A stretch of DNA of 64,000 nucleotides from Phycisphaerales bacterium (GTDB taxonomy: Bacteria > Planctomycetota > Phycisphaerae > Phycisphaerales > UBA1924), in assembly GCA_020853815.1 (NCBI GenBank), contig JADYYE010000088.1, forward strand, positions 102,990 through 166,989. Reading direction: 5' to 3'. The translations under genes and the position numbers were made by a program. This document shows, piece by piece, positions 41,253 to 50,966 of this stretch (position 1 is its first letter; every line of letters starts with the position of its first letter). A model generated the notes under the pieces. It saw only the letters and a list, made by a program, of their open reading frames with translations, was not told the origin of the DNA and searched no databases.

Positions 41253-42421
41253 AACGGAACCCTCAGCACCGTGGCCGCCGCGGGAATCTGGGGCGTGGCG
41301 AGCACCTCGAGCTGGAAGCCGTCGTGCTCGATCGCGCTGAGCAGATCGGCGGGAAGGGGTTGCTCAAGCACGACGGTCCAGCGATCGGCCTCGTCGGCCT
41401 TGGCGACGGATCGCACCGCGCCGGTGTTGTCGACGAGCTTCTGCCCGGGCTGTCGGAGGGCCGCCAGCAAGCCCACGGGCGTGCTCTTGGAGAACTGCAG
41501 CTTGGCGCCTTGCTCGCGGGGCTCCACGCCGAGAATCTGCAGCGTGGAGTAATTGGGCGTCCCGTTAAGCGTGGCGCGTCCGGTGGAGTCCGCCCCGACG
41601 GGCACACGCCGGAAGTTGGGGAGAACCCCGTCGCCCGCCAGCACATGCGACAGCGTGTACTTCTTGCCCGAGGGCTGCCCGAGTGTGATGCCGGTGTCGA
41701 TGCGACGGACAAAGATCGCCACCTCGACATGACCCAGGTTCGAGACATCGCCGGACTTGTCGAACGCAATCTCGGGGAGACGGGCGGCGAAGTCCCAGAC
41801 GAACCGCGGGTCGCCGGCGTCGGAGAAGGGGGGCGGCGAGAGGCGATCCGCCAGCGGGAGGGTCTCACGGTCGAGCGCAACCTCTCCGTTCTTGGGATCG
41901 ATGCCGGGCAGATGCCACTCACCGGGAGCCCGCGAAGACTGGGCCACGACCAAGGCCGCGATGTCGCGCGCCAACGAGTCTCGGACCAGCGTCCAGGTTC
42001 CGGTGTGATTGTCGACGAAGGTCACCTCCACGCCGAGGGTGAACGACGAGGCGCTGGGGGTGGAGGCCACCATGAAATTACGGTTGTTGATGTCGGCCGG
42101 ATAGGTCAGGGGGCCGGTGATGGCCACCACGTCGCCGGCGAACAGGCCGTGCGATTCCCCGCATTGGATCGTGGTCGGGCTGCCCGTGATGGAGACCTTG
42201 GTGATGCCGCCGGTGAGAGTCTTGGCGGCGTTCCGCGCGAGGAGATACGCCTCGGCGCCCTGACGGGAGGTGATGCCTTGGATGGTGTCCTGGGCCTGCC
42301 GCTGCTGACGCACGACGACCGGGAACACGGCGCCGATGCCAAGCAGCCCGATCGCCAGCACGAGGACGGCGATGAGCACCTCGATCAGCGTGAAACCGCG
42401 CGGGGTGTTGGACGCACTCAC
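41249..42421 (-). CDS. GspI/PilV-like pseudopilin
   Basis: 390 residues from a GTG that overlaps the previous gene's stop by 4 nt. The prepilin signal PRGFTLIEVLIAVLVLAIGL has a very short leader (VSASNTPRG), the methylated-Phe position and Glu+5. The helix is followed by GIGAVFPVVVRQQRQAQDT, the QQ pattern of PilV/GspI proteins. The C-terminal soluble domain is mostly beta and Pro/Gly-rich. The name comes from order and N-terminus; the soluble part has no recognisable family. Confidence 0.82.
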   Translation of the reverse strand: MSASNTPRGFTLIEVLIAVLVLAIGLLGIGAVFPVVVRQQRQAQDTIQGITSRQGAEAYLLARNAAKTLTGGITKVSITGSPTTIQCGESHGLFAGDVVAITGPLTYPADINNRNFMVASTPSASSFTLGVEVTFVDNHTGTWTLVRDSLARDIAALVVAQSSRAPGEWHLPGIDPKNGEVALDRETLPLADRLSPPPFSDAGDPRFVWDFAARLPEIAFDKSGDVSNLGHVEVAIFVRRIDTGITLGQPSGKKYTLSHVLAGDGVLPNFRRVPVGADSTGRATLNGTPNYSTLQILGVEPREQGAKLQFSKSTPVGLLAALRQPGQKLVDNTGAVRSVAKADEADRWTVVLEQPLPADLLSAIEHDGFQLEVLATPQIPAAATVLRVPL

Positions 42422-43500
42422 GGGAGCACCTCCCGGGCCTGCCCGGAATAACGATCGATCGTGTACAGACGCACGTCCGAGGGCTTGGTGTCCTCGCCCA
42501 CGCCGAGGATCCAGTCGTTGATGCGCGTGGGAAGTTCGCCGGCGTTGAACGCGGTCCCGAAGAGTGATTGGTCGATGCGAGGGAAGGTCGCGGCGGAGTT
42601 GACCTTGGTCCCGCCGTAGATGCAATTGGTTGCCTTGTTCAGGCCGCGCGCGCCGACCGCCCCGGCCAACTCGTTCTCGTCGTAGAGGGCCAGCTCCGTG
42701 ATGGCGCGGGTCAGCACGCTGTCGACCGCGTCATCGCCGAGGAGAAGAGAAAGCTTGTCCCAACTCGGGTTCGCCAGCTTCCTGGCGACGGCCCGTCTCA
42801 CCAGCACCTCCGGGCGGTCCGTCGCATCAAACCGGTACTCACTCCAGGGCGCGACGGCGCGGAACGACGTGGCGGGAGAGAAATCCAGCACGACGGCGGG
42901 GATGTTCACGTCCGTGCGGAGCACGCCCGAGCCGCCCTGGAATCGGATCATAAACGTCTGGCGGTTGCGCCCTTGCTTCTGCCCGGTGTTGGGCGGGTCG
43001 TAGTAAGCTGTTTCGGGGAAGACCCAGTTGCCCGTGGTGGACGAAAGGACGCGGTTGCTGGAGGCCGGCTTTTCATACCAGCCGCTCCCCGAACCGGTGT
43101 CGACCGATCCGACGGGCGCGAACCCGCGGACGGACCAGCCTCGCGGCAGCTGAACGACGGGGTAGCTCGCCACGGGCACGAACACGTCTCGTGTAACGGG
43201 GTTGTCCGCCATGTCGACATCGGGGAGATCGCCGACATCGACGCAGGTGACGATGCGGAGTCGTCCGTTGGTGTCGAAAAAGAAGACGGCAGCGGTGTCG
43301 CCGGTGGACTCGCTCGTGAGCGCCGCCGAGCGGGCCTGGTTCAGGCCCGTCACCAGCTGGTTCTCCGCCTGGGCCCGTTCGGACGAATCCATCAGCGACG
43401 AGAACGACGGAACCGCGATCGCCAGGAGCAGGACGAAGATCGTGATGACCACGAGCAGCTCGACCAGCGTGAACGCTCGATGGGCGTTGGGCTTCTTCAT
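42418..43500 (-). CDS. GspH/FimT-like pseudopilin
   Basis: 360 residues. The prepilin signal is HRAFTLVELLVVITIFVLLL after a 9-residue leader, and the following SFSSLMDSSERAQAENQLVTGLNQARSAAL is the typical GspH/FimT start. The soluble domain (GWSVRGFAP, VPASYPVVQLPRG-like strands) ends with RINDWILGVGEDTKPS. It is about twice the usual size. The ATG overlaps the stop of the G-like gene (ATGA), showing translational coupling. Confidence 0.85.
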   Translation of the reverse strand: MKKPNAHRAFTLVELLVVITIFVLLLAIAVPSFSSLMDSSERAQAENQLVTGLNQARSAALTSESTGDTAAVFFFDTNGRLRIVTCVDVGDLPDVDMADNPVTRDVFVPVASYPVVQLPRGWSVRGFAPVGSVDTGSGSGWYEKPASSNRVLSSTTGNWVFPETAYYDPPNTGQKQGRNRQTFMIRFQGGSGVLRTDVNIPAVVLDFSPATSFRAVAPWSEYRFDATDRPEVLVRRAVARKLANPSWDKLSLLLGDDAVDSVLTRAITELALYDENELAGAVGARGLNKATNCIYGGTKVNSAATFPRIDQSLFGTAFNAGELPTRINDWILGVGEDTKPSDVRLYTIDRYSGQAREVLP

Positions 43501-44480
43501 CGTCCCACCTCCACCACGTTGTCCTCGCGGGCCAGCTCGCGCATGCGCTCCTCGCTGTCGCTGGTGCTCATGCCCAGCTCGAGCGCCATGACCGCGACGC
43601 TCTCGTCGCCGAAAAGCTTGTTGGGCCCGGCGCCGACGAGGGCGAACTCGGCCTCGCGCAGAAGCGGGTTGTTGGTCGGGTCGCCGACGACGGCAGGAAC
43701 ATTGAGGTCGTTGAGGTCCTTGATCTTGGGCGGGCCGGAGGATTGGTGACGCTCGCCCTGCTTCCAGCGGTAGTAACGCAAGGCCACGCCGTTCCGGTCC
43801 TGGAGCTCGATCTTGGTTCCCGTGACGTCGGTGAGCTCACGGAAGAGGCGCAGCCCGGACTTTCCGGTGTCGACCAGGGGCTTGAACACGCGGCCGGTGC
43901 GTTTGCTGACGGGCTTCTGGTTCGTGTCCTTGATCGCGGCGGGAACCTTGAAGGAACCATCGATGAAGGGCGCGACGAAGCCGGGCCCGAGCACGCCGTC
44001 GATGGTGATGTTCTTGGGCTCCTGATCCTTGCCGTGAACCGGGATGTCCAGGGCGCCCACGAGGTAATAGGCGAGGGTGGCGTTGCTAAAGCGTTCGTCG
44101 ATCGGGCCGTTGACGCCGTCGCCGCGCAGGTCCTTCCAGTCGTTGTTGAAGCCCCCGGAAGCGGTGCGCTGCGGGAGATAAACCGCGACTCGCTTCTCGG
44201 CTTCGATGAGCGGGTGGTCCTCGATCCATCGGGCGTGCTTGACGTCCTTGACCAGAGGCGGCAAGAAGCCGAAGTCCATCTTGAATTGATCAACGGCGAG
44301 CTTGACGGCCCGGACGGTCTGTGCGTCGGCGGAGGACTTGGCCAGGAAAACGCCCTTCTGGAGCCCGACGATGAGGAGTCCCATCAGCAGCACGATCGCG
44401 CCGATCGAGACCAGGAGCTCGACGATGGTGAAGCCCCGGTTCGCCGGCCGGCCCTGGGTTGTGCGTGACGTGGATCGCAT
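43497..44480 (-). CDS. GspG-like pseudopilin
   Basis: 327 residues. The prepilin signal is NRGFTIVELLVSIGAIVLLM with Glu+5. The stretch KSSADAQTVRAVKLAVDQFKMDFGFLPPL resembles the helix-and-loop region of the major pseudopilin GspG, and the rest (FVAPFIDGSFKVP, LRLFRELTDVTGTKIEL) forms an extended soluble domain. It follows the PilC/GspF-type gene by 32 nt in the leftward cluster and is probably the structural subunit of the filament, though larger than the usual 140-150 residues. Confidence 0.85.
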   Translation of the reverse strand: MRSTSRTTQGRPANRGFTIVELLVSIGAIVLLMGLLIVGLQKGVFLAKSSADAQTVRAVKLAVDQFKMDFGFLPPLVKDVKHARWIEDHPLIEAEKRVAVYLPQRTASGGFNNDWKDLRGDGVNGPIDERFSNATLAYYLVGALDIPVHGKDQEPKNITIDGVLGPGFVAPFIDGSFKVPAAIKDTNQKPVSKRTGRVFKPLVDTGKSGLRLFRELTDVTGTKIELQDRNGVALRYYRWKQGERHQSSGPPKIKDLNDLNVPAVVGDPTNNPLLREAEFALVGAGPNKLFGDESVAVMALELGMSTSDSEERMRELAREDNVVEVGR

Positions 44481-44512
44481 CGTGTGTGCCCTCGGGAGTG
44501 CGCGTGCGCCGC

Positions 44513-45808
44513 CTACTTGCCGCCGCCGCCCTGGAGAGATTCGATCATCGCCACCAGCGGGAGGAACATGGCGACGACGATGGTGCCGACGATGCCGCCG
44601 AGCATGACGACCATCAGCGGCTCAAGAAGGCTGACGAGCGAGGCGACGGCGACGTCGACTTCTTCGTCGTAGTTGTCGGCGATCTTCATGAGCATCCCGT
44701 CCATCTCGCCCGTCTCCTCGCCGACATCGATCATGTTGACGACGATGGCGTCGCAGGTCTTGCTCTCGCGGAGCGGGCCGGCGAAGGACTCGCCCTCGCG
44801 GATGGAGTCGTGAACCTTGCCCAGGGCCTTCTCATAGACGTAGTTGCCCGAGGTCTCCTTGGTGATCGTGATCGCCTCGAGGATCGGCACGCCGGCGGAG
44901 ATGAGCGTGCCCAGCGTGCGCGTGAACCGGGCGATCGAGGTTTTGCGCACCAGCTTGCCGAAGATGGGAATCCAAAGGATCAGCGTGTCGGTCGCCGCCC
45001 TCCCGGGGCCGGCCTTGCGAACGAGCTTGAAGAACACCCACGCGGCGAAGGGGAAGACGAGCATGAAGAGCCAGCCTGGCAGCTGCTGCCCCGGGTTGGT
45101 GCCGGCGACCCAGCGGCTGGTCTCGATCAGCCAGCGCGTGAGGGCGGGGAGCTTGACGCCGAAGTCGGTGAAGATCTCCTCGAACTTGGGGATGATGAAG
45201 ACCATGATGCCCGCCATGATGACGCCGGCGATGACGACCACGACGATCGGATACACCATCGCGCCCTTGATCTTCCTCTTCAGGCGCTCGCTCTTCTCCA
45301 TGAACTCCGCCAGACGCTGGAGGATGACGTCGAGCACGCCGCCGATCTCACCGGCCGCCACCATCTTGACGTACAGGCGATCGAACGCACGCGGGTGCTT
45401 GCCGAAGGCCTCGGAGAGCGACGAGCCGCCCTCGACCTCCTCGCAAACCCCTTGCAGCACGCCCTTGAGCGTGCCGGGCTTGAGCTGTCCTTCGAGGATT
45501 TGCAGCGAGCGGAGCAGCGGGAGGCCCGCGTCCTGCAGCGTGGAAAGCTGACGGGTGAAGAGCGTGAGCTGCTTCTGGCCCACGCCGCCGATCGCGATGC
45601 CCGCGCCCTTTTTCTTCTTCTTGGGCTTCTTGCCGGCGTCGGCGGCGCCGGGAATGCCGGCCTTCTTGCCCTTGGTCTCCTTCACCGAGGTCGGGAAGAA
45701 GCCCTGGGCCTTGATCCTTTGCACCGCCTCTTCGCTGCTGGTCGCCTCGATCGTGCCCTTCTGGGGCTTGCCCGCGGCGTTGAGCGCTTCGTATGCGAAC
45801 GTGGCCAT
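44513..45808 (-). CDS. pilC: Type IV pilus/type II secretion inner-membrane platform protein
   Basis: 431 residues starting MATFAYEALNAAGKPQKGTIEA, the canonical PilC/GspF start; the five-residue in-frame extension upstream is unlikely. After a Lys/Gly-rich stretch (KKPKKKKKGAG) there are two copies of the T2SSF domain (LFTRQLSTLQDAGLPLLRSLQ and IARFTRTLGTLISAGVPILEA), each followed by transmembrane helices. The last helices are VVMLGGIVGTIVVAMFLPL. It anchors the assembly ATPase and the pseudopilus base in the inner membrane. Confidence 0.95.
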   Translation of the reverse strand: MATFAYEALNAAGKPQKGTIEATSSEEAVQRIKAQGFFPTSVKETKGKKAGIPGAADAGKKPKKKKKGAGIAIGGVGQKQLTLFTRQLSTLQDAGLPLLRSLQILEGQLKPGTLKGVLQGVCEEVEGGSSLSEAFGKHPRAFDRLYVKMVAAGEIGGVLDVILQRLAEFMEKSERLKRKIKGAMVYPIVVVVIAGVIMAGIMVFIIPKFEEIFTDFGVKLPALTRWLIETSRWVAGTNPGQQLPGWLFMLVFPFAAWVFFKLVRKAGPGRAATDTLILWIPIFGKLVRKTSIARFTRTLGTLISAGVPILEAITITKETSGNYVYEKALGKVHDSIREGESFAGPLRESKTCDAIVVNMIDVGEETGEMDGMLMKIADNYDEEVDVAVASLVSLLEPLMVVMLGGIVGTIVVAMFLPLVAMIESLQGGGGK

Positions 45809-45902
45809 GACACCCGTCTCCACACGCGCCCGGCGAATCGCCGGGCTGGTTCACGAACCCAAACGCGCGACGACGGGAGGTTGCACCCCGGCCCGCGTCG
45901 CG

Positions 45903-47654
45903 TTATTCCTCGGCGATCGTCTCGCGCACCACCTCGTCGATGGTCGTCTGCCCCTCGTAGATGGCGATGAGGCCCGCCTCGCGCAGCGTGCGCATGCCGC
46001 GCTTCCTCGCGTGCTCGCGCAGCACCGCCGTGCTCGCCTGCTTCATGATGAGATCACGCATCTCGTCGTCGAGCGTCATGATCTCGTACAACGCCATCCG
46101 CCCCTTGTAGCCCGATCCGTTGCAGCGGTCGCAGCCCTTGCCGTGCATGAAGCGCCGCCCGCGCACCATCTCGGGCGTGAGCGAAAGCTCCATCAGCTGC
46201 TCTTCGGTGGGCGAGAACGGCTCCTTGCAGTTCGTACACACCATGCGCACCAGACGCTGCGCGACCACGCCCTCGATCGTCGCGGTCAGAAGGAACGCCT
46301 CCAGGCCGAGATCGAGCAGACGGATGATCGAACTGGGCGCGTCGTTGGTGTGCAGCGTGCTCAGCACCAGGTGCCCGGTCAGCGACGCCTGCACCGCGAT
46401 CTGCGCGGTCTCAAGGTCGCGGACTTCGCCCACCAGAATGATGTCCGGGTCCTGACGCAGGAAGCTTCGCAGCAGCTTGGCGAAGGTCGTGCCGACCTCG
46501 GTGTTCACCTGGCACTGGCACAGCCCGTCGATGTCGTATTCGACCGGGTCCTCGGCCGTCAGAACCTTGGTCTCGATGTCGTTGAGTTCGGCCAGGGCGG
46601 CATAAAGCGTGGTGGTCTTGCCCGAGCCGGTCGGGCCGGTCACCACCACGATGCCGTTGGGCTTGTTGATCAGACGCCGGAACGTCGCCAGGTCGTCCTC
46701 GCGCAGGCCCAGACGCTCGAGCGAAAGCTCCACGTTCGAGCGGTCCAGCACGCGCATCACGCACGACTCGCCGTGCATGGTCGGGAGCACGGCGATACGC
46801 AGGTCGACCGGCTTGCCGCCGACGGTCAATTCAATACGACCGTCCTGCGGAAGTCGCCGCTCGGCGATGTCCAGGCCCGCCATGACCTTGATACGGCTGG
46901 TGATCGCCGGTCCCAGGTGCTTGGGCGGCGGGACCATCTCGTAGAGAACGCCGTCGATGCGGTAGCGCATCTTGAACTCGTTCTCGAAAGGCTCGAAATG
47001 GATGTCCGAAGCGCGGTCCTTGATCGCCTGCAGGAGCACGAGGTTGAGGAGCTTGATGACCTGGTTGTCCTCGGCGGCCTCCATGACCGCGTCGAGGTCG
47101 ATGGACTCGCCGCCGCGCACGCCCGCCGCCAGCTTCTCGAACTTCTTGTCCTTGCTCAGCTCCGACAGAACGTCAACGACCGACTCGGACTTGGAGTAGT
47201 ACTTCTTGATGAGCGTGTCGATCGCCGCGGGATCGCCCACCACCGCATCGACGTTGCCGCCCAAGAGCAGGCGAAGGTCGTCGACAGCCCGGAAATTGTC
47301 CGGGCTCTTCATCGCGATCTTCAGTCGCTTGCTGACCGGGTTGTACTCGACCGGGATGACCTGGTAGCTGTTCACGTTTTCCGCCGGGATCACGCCCCGT
47401 GCCTGCTCGGGAATGTCGAAGCCCGTCAGGTCCAAGTAGTGCATCCCCGCCTGACCGGCAAGGGCGGCGGCGATGTCACGCTCGTTGCAGTGGCCCAGCT
47501 CAACCAGCAGCTGACCAAGGAGCACTTTGCGGGTCTTCTGGACCTCCAGAGCCTCATGGACCTGCTCGCGGGTACACTTGCCGATCTTGGCCAGAACGCG
47601 GCCGAGCTTTCGGCCTTTCAGTTCAGCGGGATCGATGTTGGGCATGGTCGCCAT
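45903..47654 (-). CDS. pilB: PilB/GspE-type assembly ATPase (second copy)
   Basis: 583 residues. The N-terminal MshEN/GspE_N domain (LGQLLVELGHCNERDIAAAL) is followed by the AAA-type ATPase core: Walker A GPTGSGKTTTLYAAL (about residue 341), Asp box TAEDPVEYDIDGLCQCQVN, Walker B ILVGEVRDLETAQIA and His box STLHTNDAPSSI. A zinc tetracysteine is formed by CTNC and CDRC. It powers extension of the filament. The spacing to pilT is 298 bp, so it may have its own promoter. It begins either at 47654 or at the ATG at 47645. Confidence 0.94.
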   Translation of the reverse strand: MATMPNIDPAELKGRKLGRVLAKIGKCTREQVHEALEVQKTRKVLLGQLLVELGHCNERDIAAALAGQAGMHYLDLTGFDIPEQARGVIPAENVNSYQVIPVEYNPVSKRLKIAMKSPDNFRAVDDLRLLLGGNVDAVVGDPAAIDTLIKKYYSKSESVVDVLSELSKDKKFEKLAAGVRGGESIDLDAVMEAAEDNQVIKLLNLVLLQAIKDRASDIHFEPFENEFKMRYRIDGVLYEMVPPPKHLGPAITSRIKVMAGLDIAERRLPQDGRIELTVGGKPVDLRIAVLPTMHGESCVMRVLDRSNVELSLERLGLREDDLATFRRLINKPNGIVVVTGPTGSGKTTTLYAALAELNDIETKVLTAEDPVEYDIDGLCQCQVNTEVGTTFAKLLRSFLRQDPDIILVGEVRDLETAQIAVQASLTGHLVLSTLHTNDAPSSIIRLLDLGLEAFLLTATIEGVVAQRLVRMVCTNCKEPFSPTEEQLMELSLTPEMVRGRRFMHGKGCDRCNGSGYKGRMALYEIMTLDDEMRDLIMKQASTAVLREHARKRGMRTLREAGLIAIYEGQTTIDEVVRETIAEE

Positions 47655-47952
47655 GGCGTGCTGATCGGCCTCGCGGCCGTCCTTTCAACTCCGCCTTGCT
47701 CTGAACCCGTCGCCTGGGTTCCAACCGGAAGAACCCTGCCGCCCCTACAAGCCGATTCTCGGGAACTACCCGAGTCGGAATGGCTCGTTCGGTCGTACCG
47801 CCGAATCGAGTTCGACGCGGCCGCCTTCGGCGCGTCGCAGGGGAGAACAACCGAACCACGTTTGGTACCTGACCACGATTCGGTCAAGATACCGACCCGG
47901 TTCGATAAACGCCAGTCCAAGAAGCAAGCGTTTTCAATAAGACACTTGGATT
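47655..47952. other. 298-bp gap between pilT and the second pilB
   Basis: An unusually AT-rich patch (47917-47955) lies right after the pilT stop. CTCGGG-AACTA-CCCGAG (47758-47774) is a short perfect hairpin. The gap probably contains a promoter for the downstream pilB-pilC-pseudopilin genes, but no convincing -35/-10 pair was found. Confidence 0.4.
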
Positions 47953-49101
47953 TTAAGCTTTCTTCTCACCACTAGACCCGGAATTGCCAGGTTCAGCATC
48001 GTCCTCATCCCACTCGGTTCGCCCAACGGTTCGTCCGAGCTTATGCACCTTGTCACGTAGGTCACCTGGATTTTTACCCTTATCGATCATTTCTTCGGCT
48101 GAGATCATGCCTCGCGAGTAAAGCGACCAAAGGTGGTCATCCAGGAGCTGCATGCCGAACTTCTTGCCGGTCTGGATCATGGAGTCGATACGGAAGCTTT
48201 TGTTGTCGCGGATCAGGTTGGCGATGGCGGGCGTCACGACGAGGAACTCGTAGCCTGCCACCATGCCGGGAGTATCGACGCGGGTCAGGAGCACCTGACT
48301 CAGTACGCAGATCAGCGCGGTCGAAAGCTGAACGCGGATCTGGTTCTGCTGCTGTTGGGGGAAGGCATCGACGAGTCGGTCGATCGTCTTGGCGGCACCC
48401 GTCGTGTGGAGGGTACCGAAGACCAAGTGGCCGGTCTCGGCGGCTCGCACGGCCGACTCGATGGTTTCCAGGTCTCGCATTTCGCCGACCAGGATCACGT
48501 CCGGGTCCTGGCGGAGCACGCGGCGGAGGGCTTCGGCAAAGCTCGGGACATCGTCGTGGATGGCGCGCTGGTTCACGATCGATTTCTTGTGGTAGTGGTA
48601 ATACTCGATCGGGTCTTCCATGGTCACGATGTGACGATCGAGGGTCATGTTGACGTAGTCGACCATGGTCGCAAGCGATGTGGTCTTGCCCGAGCCGGTC
48701 GGGCCTGTGACGAGGAACAGGCCGCGCGGACGCCGGATCAGCTCGCGGCAGATTTCCGGCAGACCGATCTGTTCAAACGTAAGGAGTTTACTCGGGATTC
48801 GACGAAGGACCATGGCCAAATCGCCGCGCTGGCGGAAGACGGAGGTTCGGAAGCGGGCGGCCTCGCCGTAGGCGAAACCGAAGTCCGTGCCGCCGACCTC
48901 CTGGAGTTCCTGCTGATTTCGTTCGGGCGTGATGGCCTTCATCAGCGAGACCATGTCGTCGGAATCGAGGATTTTGGTCTGGAGGTCCTTGAGCTGGCCG
49001 TTGTGTCGGATGGTGGGACGGCGGCCGACGGTCAGATGCAAGTCTGACGCGCTGAGTTTGACGACGGTGTCGAGGAGGCGGTCGATCTGGATGCCGGACA
49101 T
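47953..49101 (-). CDS. pilT: Twitching motility/retraction ATPase
   Basis: 382 residues starting MSGIQIDRLLDTVVKLSASDLHL, with GGAG 9 nt upstream; the longer open frame upstream is not conserved. It shows the PilT marks SASDLHLTVG, RFRTSVFRQRGD, Walker A GPTGSGKTTSLATM (about residue 132), Asp box EDPIEYYHYHKKSIVNQR, Walker B LVGEMRDLETIESAV and His box GTLHTTGAAKTIDRLVDAF. It drives filament retraction and so points to a dynamic pilus rather than secretion only. It is about 40 residues longer than typical PilT, with an acidic tail. Confidence 0.95.
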   Translation of the reverse strand: MSGIQIDRLLDTVVKLSASDLHLTVGRRPTIRHNGQLKDLQTKILDSDDMVSLMKAITPERNQQELQEVGGTDFGFAYGEAARFRTSVFRQRGDLAMVLRRIPSKLLTFEQIGLPEICRELIRRPRGLFLVTGPTGSGKTTSLATMVDYVNMTLDRHIVTMEDPIEYYHYHKKSIVNQRAIHDDVPSFAEALRRVLRQDPDVILVGEMRDLETIESAVRAAETGHLVFGTLHTTGAAKTIDRLVDAFPQQQQNQIRVQLSTALICVLSQVLLTRVDTPGMVAGYEFLVVTPAIANLIRDNKSFRIDSMIQTGKKFGMQLLDDHLWSLYSRGMISAEEMIDKGKNPGDLRDKVHKLGRTVGRTEWDEDDAEPGNSGSSGEKKA

Positions 49102-49136
49102 GAACGATCTCCGGTGGGCTGGTCGGGGTTTCGGGG

Positions 49137-50879
49137 TTACTTGTCGAGGTCGACCTGGGTCATCTTGGCGATTTCGAGGGGCGTGGTGACACCGTTCAGA
49201 ATCTTGATCTTGCCGTCTTCGACCAGCGGTCGCATGCCGGAGGCGAGGGCGGCATTTCGGAGTTCGGAGACGGGGGCGAGCTTGAAGGCCAGGTCGCGGA
49301 TGGCGGTGTTCATCACCATCATCTCGAAGATGGCCATTCGCCCGCGGTAGCCGGTGCTGACGCAGTTGTCGCAGCCGACCGGGTGCAGGATCTTGCCCAG
49401 GCCCTCTTCCTGCGCGATGCCGGTCAGGCGCAGGAGCTTTGGATCGAGCTCTTCGGCCTTGGCGGCCCGCTTGCACTGCTTGCACAGGACGCGGATGAGG
49501 CGCTGGCCCATGACGGCCTGGATCGAGCTGGCGACCAGGAACGGCTTGACGCCCATGTCGACCAGTCGGGTGATCGCGGACGGCGCGTCGTTGGTGTGCA
49601 GCGTCGAGAATACAAGGTGGCCGGTGAGGGCGGCCTGGATGGCGATTTCGGCGACTTCCTTATCGCGGATTTCGCCGACCAGGATGATGTTGGGCGCCTG
49701 ACGGAGCATCGAGCGGAGAATCGCCGGGAATGTCAGCCCGATGTGTTCCTTCACCTGGCACTGGTTGATCCCCTCGAAGGCGTATTCGACCGGGTCTTCG
49801 GCGGTGATGATTTTCTTGTCGGGGCGGTTGAGAACGTCGAGCGCGGAATAGAGCGTGGTGGTCTTTCCCGAGCCGGTGGGGCCGGTGACCAGAAAGATGC
49901 CGTTGGGGCGGCGGATGATGCGATTGAAGATCGAGAGGTTGTCGGGCTCAAAGCCGAGGTTGACCAGACCGATGCGGACGCTGTCGGGACGCAGAATACG
50001 GGCCACCACCGACTCGCCGTGATAGGCGGGGCAGGCCGAGACGCGGAAGTCGATGAGCTTGTCGTCGACGGGGATCTTGATTCGGCCGTCCTGCGGGACG
50101 CGCTTCTCGGCGATGTTCATCGACGACATCAGCTTGAAGCGGGAGAGCAGGGCGTTCTGCATGCGCTTGGGGAGGTTGTCGCGTTCGAGGCACACGCCGT
50201 CGATTCGATAGCGGAGGCGCACGCGATCCGCCATCGGCTCGACGTGAATATCGCTGGCCCGCATCTTGACAGCCTCGACGAGGATGCGGTTGCAGAGCTT
50301 GACGATGGGGGCGTCTTCGCTGGTGACGTCGATCGACTTGTCCATCGAGCGGTCGACGGACTTATCGACGGACTTGTCGATGGATTCGGAGACGAGGGAT
50401 TCGGTGGGCGCGACCATTCGCGGCTGGGCGCCCCCGCCGCCGCCGCCTTTGCCGCCGCCGTCGAGAAAGGCCTTGATGGCCGAACGGGACGCGAGCTTGG
50501 GCTCGATCTCGACGTTGAGGCGGAAACGCAGCATGTCCTGCATTTCCAGGTCCATCGGGTCGTGGATGATGAGCTGGAGGCGTCCGGCGTTGCGCGAGAG
50601 GGGAAGCACGAGGTGCTTCTTGATCAGCTCTTCGGGGATGAGCTTGATGTCGACCTTGCCGCTGACAGCGGGCGATGCGAGATCGACGTATTCGACGCCG
50701 AACTGCTCGGCCAATGCCTTGGCGACCATGTCCTCCTTGGCGAAACCGAGGTCGACGAGGGCCTCACCGAGACGTTTACCCGCGCCCTTGGCGGCGGAAG
50801 AGGCCTTGTCGGCCTGGTCTGCGGTGATCACGCCCCAGCCGACGAGGATGTCACCGAGTTTCTTGCGAGATCGTGCCAT
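49137..50879 (-). CDS. pilB: PilB/GspE-type assembly ATPase (first copy)
   Basis: 580 residues. The MshEN-type N-terminus (LGDILVGWGVITADQADKAS, LGEALVDLGFAKEDMVAKAL) is followed by a Gly-rich run and a tetrapeptide-repeat linker (SIDKSVDKSVDRSMDKSID, about residues 165-185). Then comes the ATPase core: GPTGSGKTTTLYSALD (about residue 331), TAEDPVEYAFEGINQCQVK, ILVGEIRDKEVAEIAI and STLHTNDAPSAITRLVDMG, with zinc cysteines CKQC and CDNC. It is the first gene of the leftward cluster and is divergent from coaB. Two PilB-like motors in one cluster may serve different filaments or conditions. Confidence 0.94.
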   Translation of the reverse strand: MARSRKKLGDILVGWGVITADQADKASSAAKGAGKRLGEALVDLGFAKEDMVAKALAEQFGVEYVDLASPAVSGKVDIKLIPEELIKKHLVLPLSRNAGRLQLIIHDPMDLEMQDMLRFRLNVEIEPKLASRSAIKAFLDGGGKGGGGGGAQPRMVAPTESLVSESIDKSVDKSVDRSMDKSIDVTSEDAPIVKLCNRILVEAVKMRASDIHVEPMADRVRLRYRIDGVCLERDNLPKRMQNALLSRFKLMSSMNIAEKRVPQDGRIKIPVDDKLIDFRVSACPAYHGESVVARILRPDSVRIGLVNLGFEPDNLSIFNRIIRRPNGIFLVTGPTGSGKTTTLYSALDVLNRPDKKIITAEDPVEYAFEGINQCQVKEHIGLTFPAILRSMLRQAPNIILVGEIRDKEVAEIAIQAALTGHLVFSTLHTNDAPSAITRLVDMGVKPFLVASSIQAVMGQRLIRVLCKQCKRAAKAEELDPKLLRLTGIAQEEGLGKILHPVGCDNCVSTGYRGRMAIFEMMVMNTAIRDLAFKLAPVSELRNAALASGMRPLVEDGKIKILNGVTTPLEIAKMTQVDLDK

Positions 50880-50966
50880 TCGCCCTTTCCCGAGATCGAG
50901 TCACCAGGTCAGTTGTTCCGAACCACGATCGCCCCGGGCTGGGTCGACGCGAACGGAGGGAGGGGG

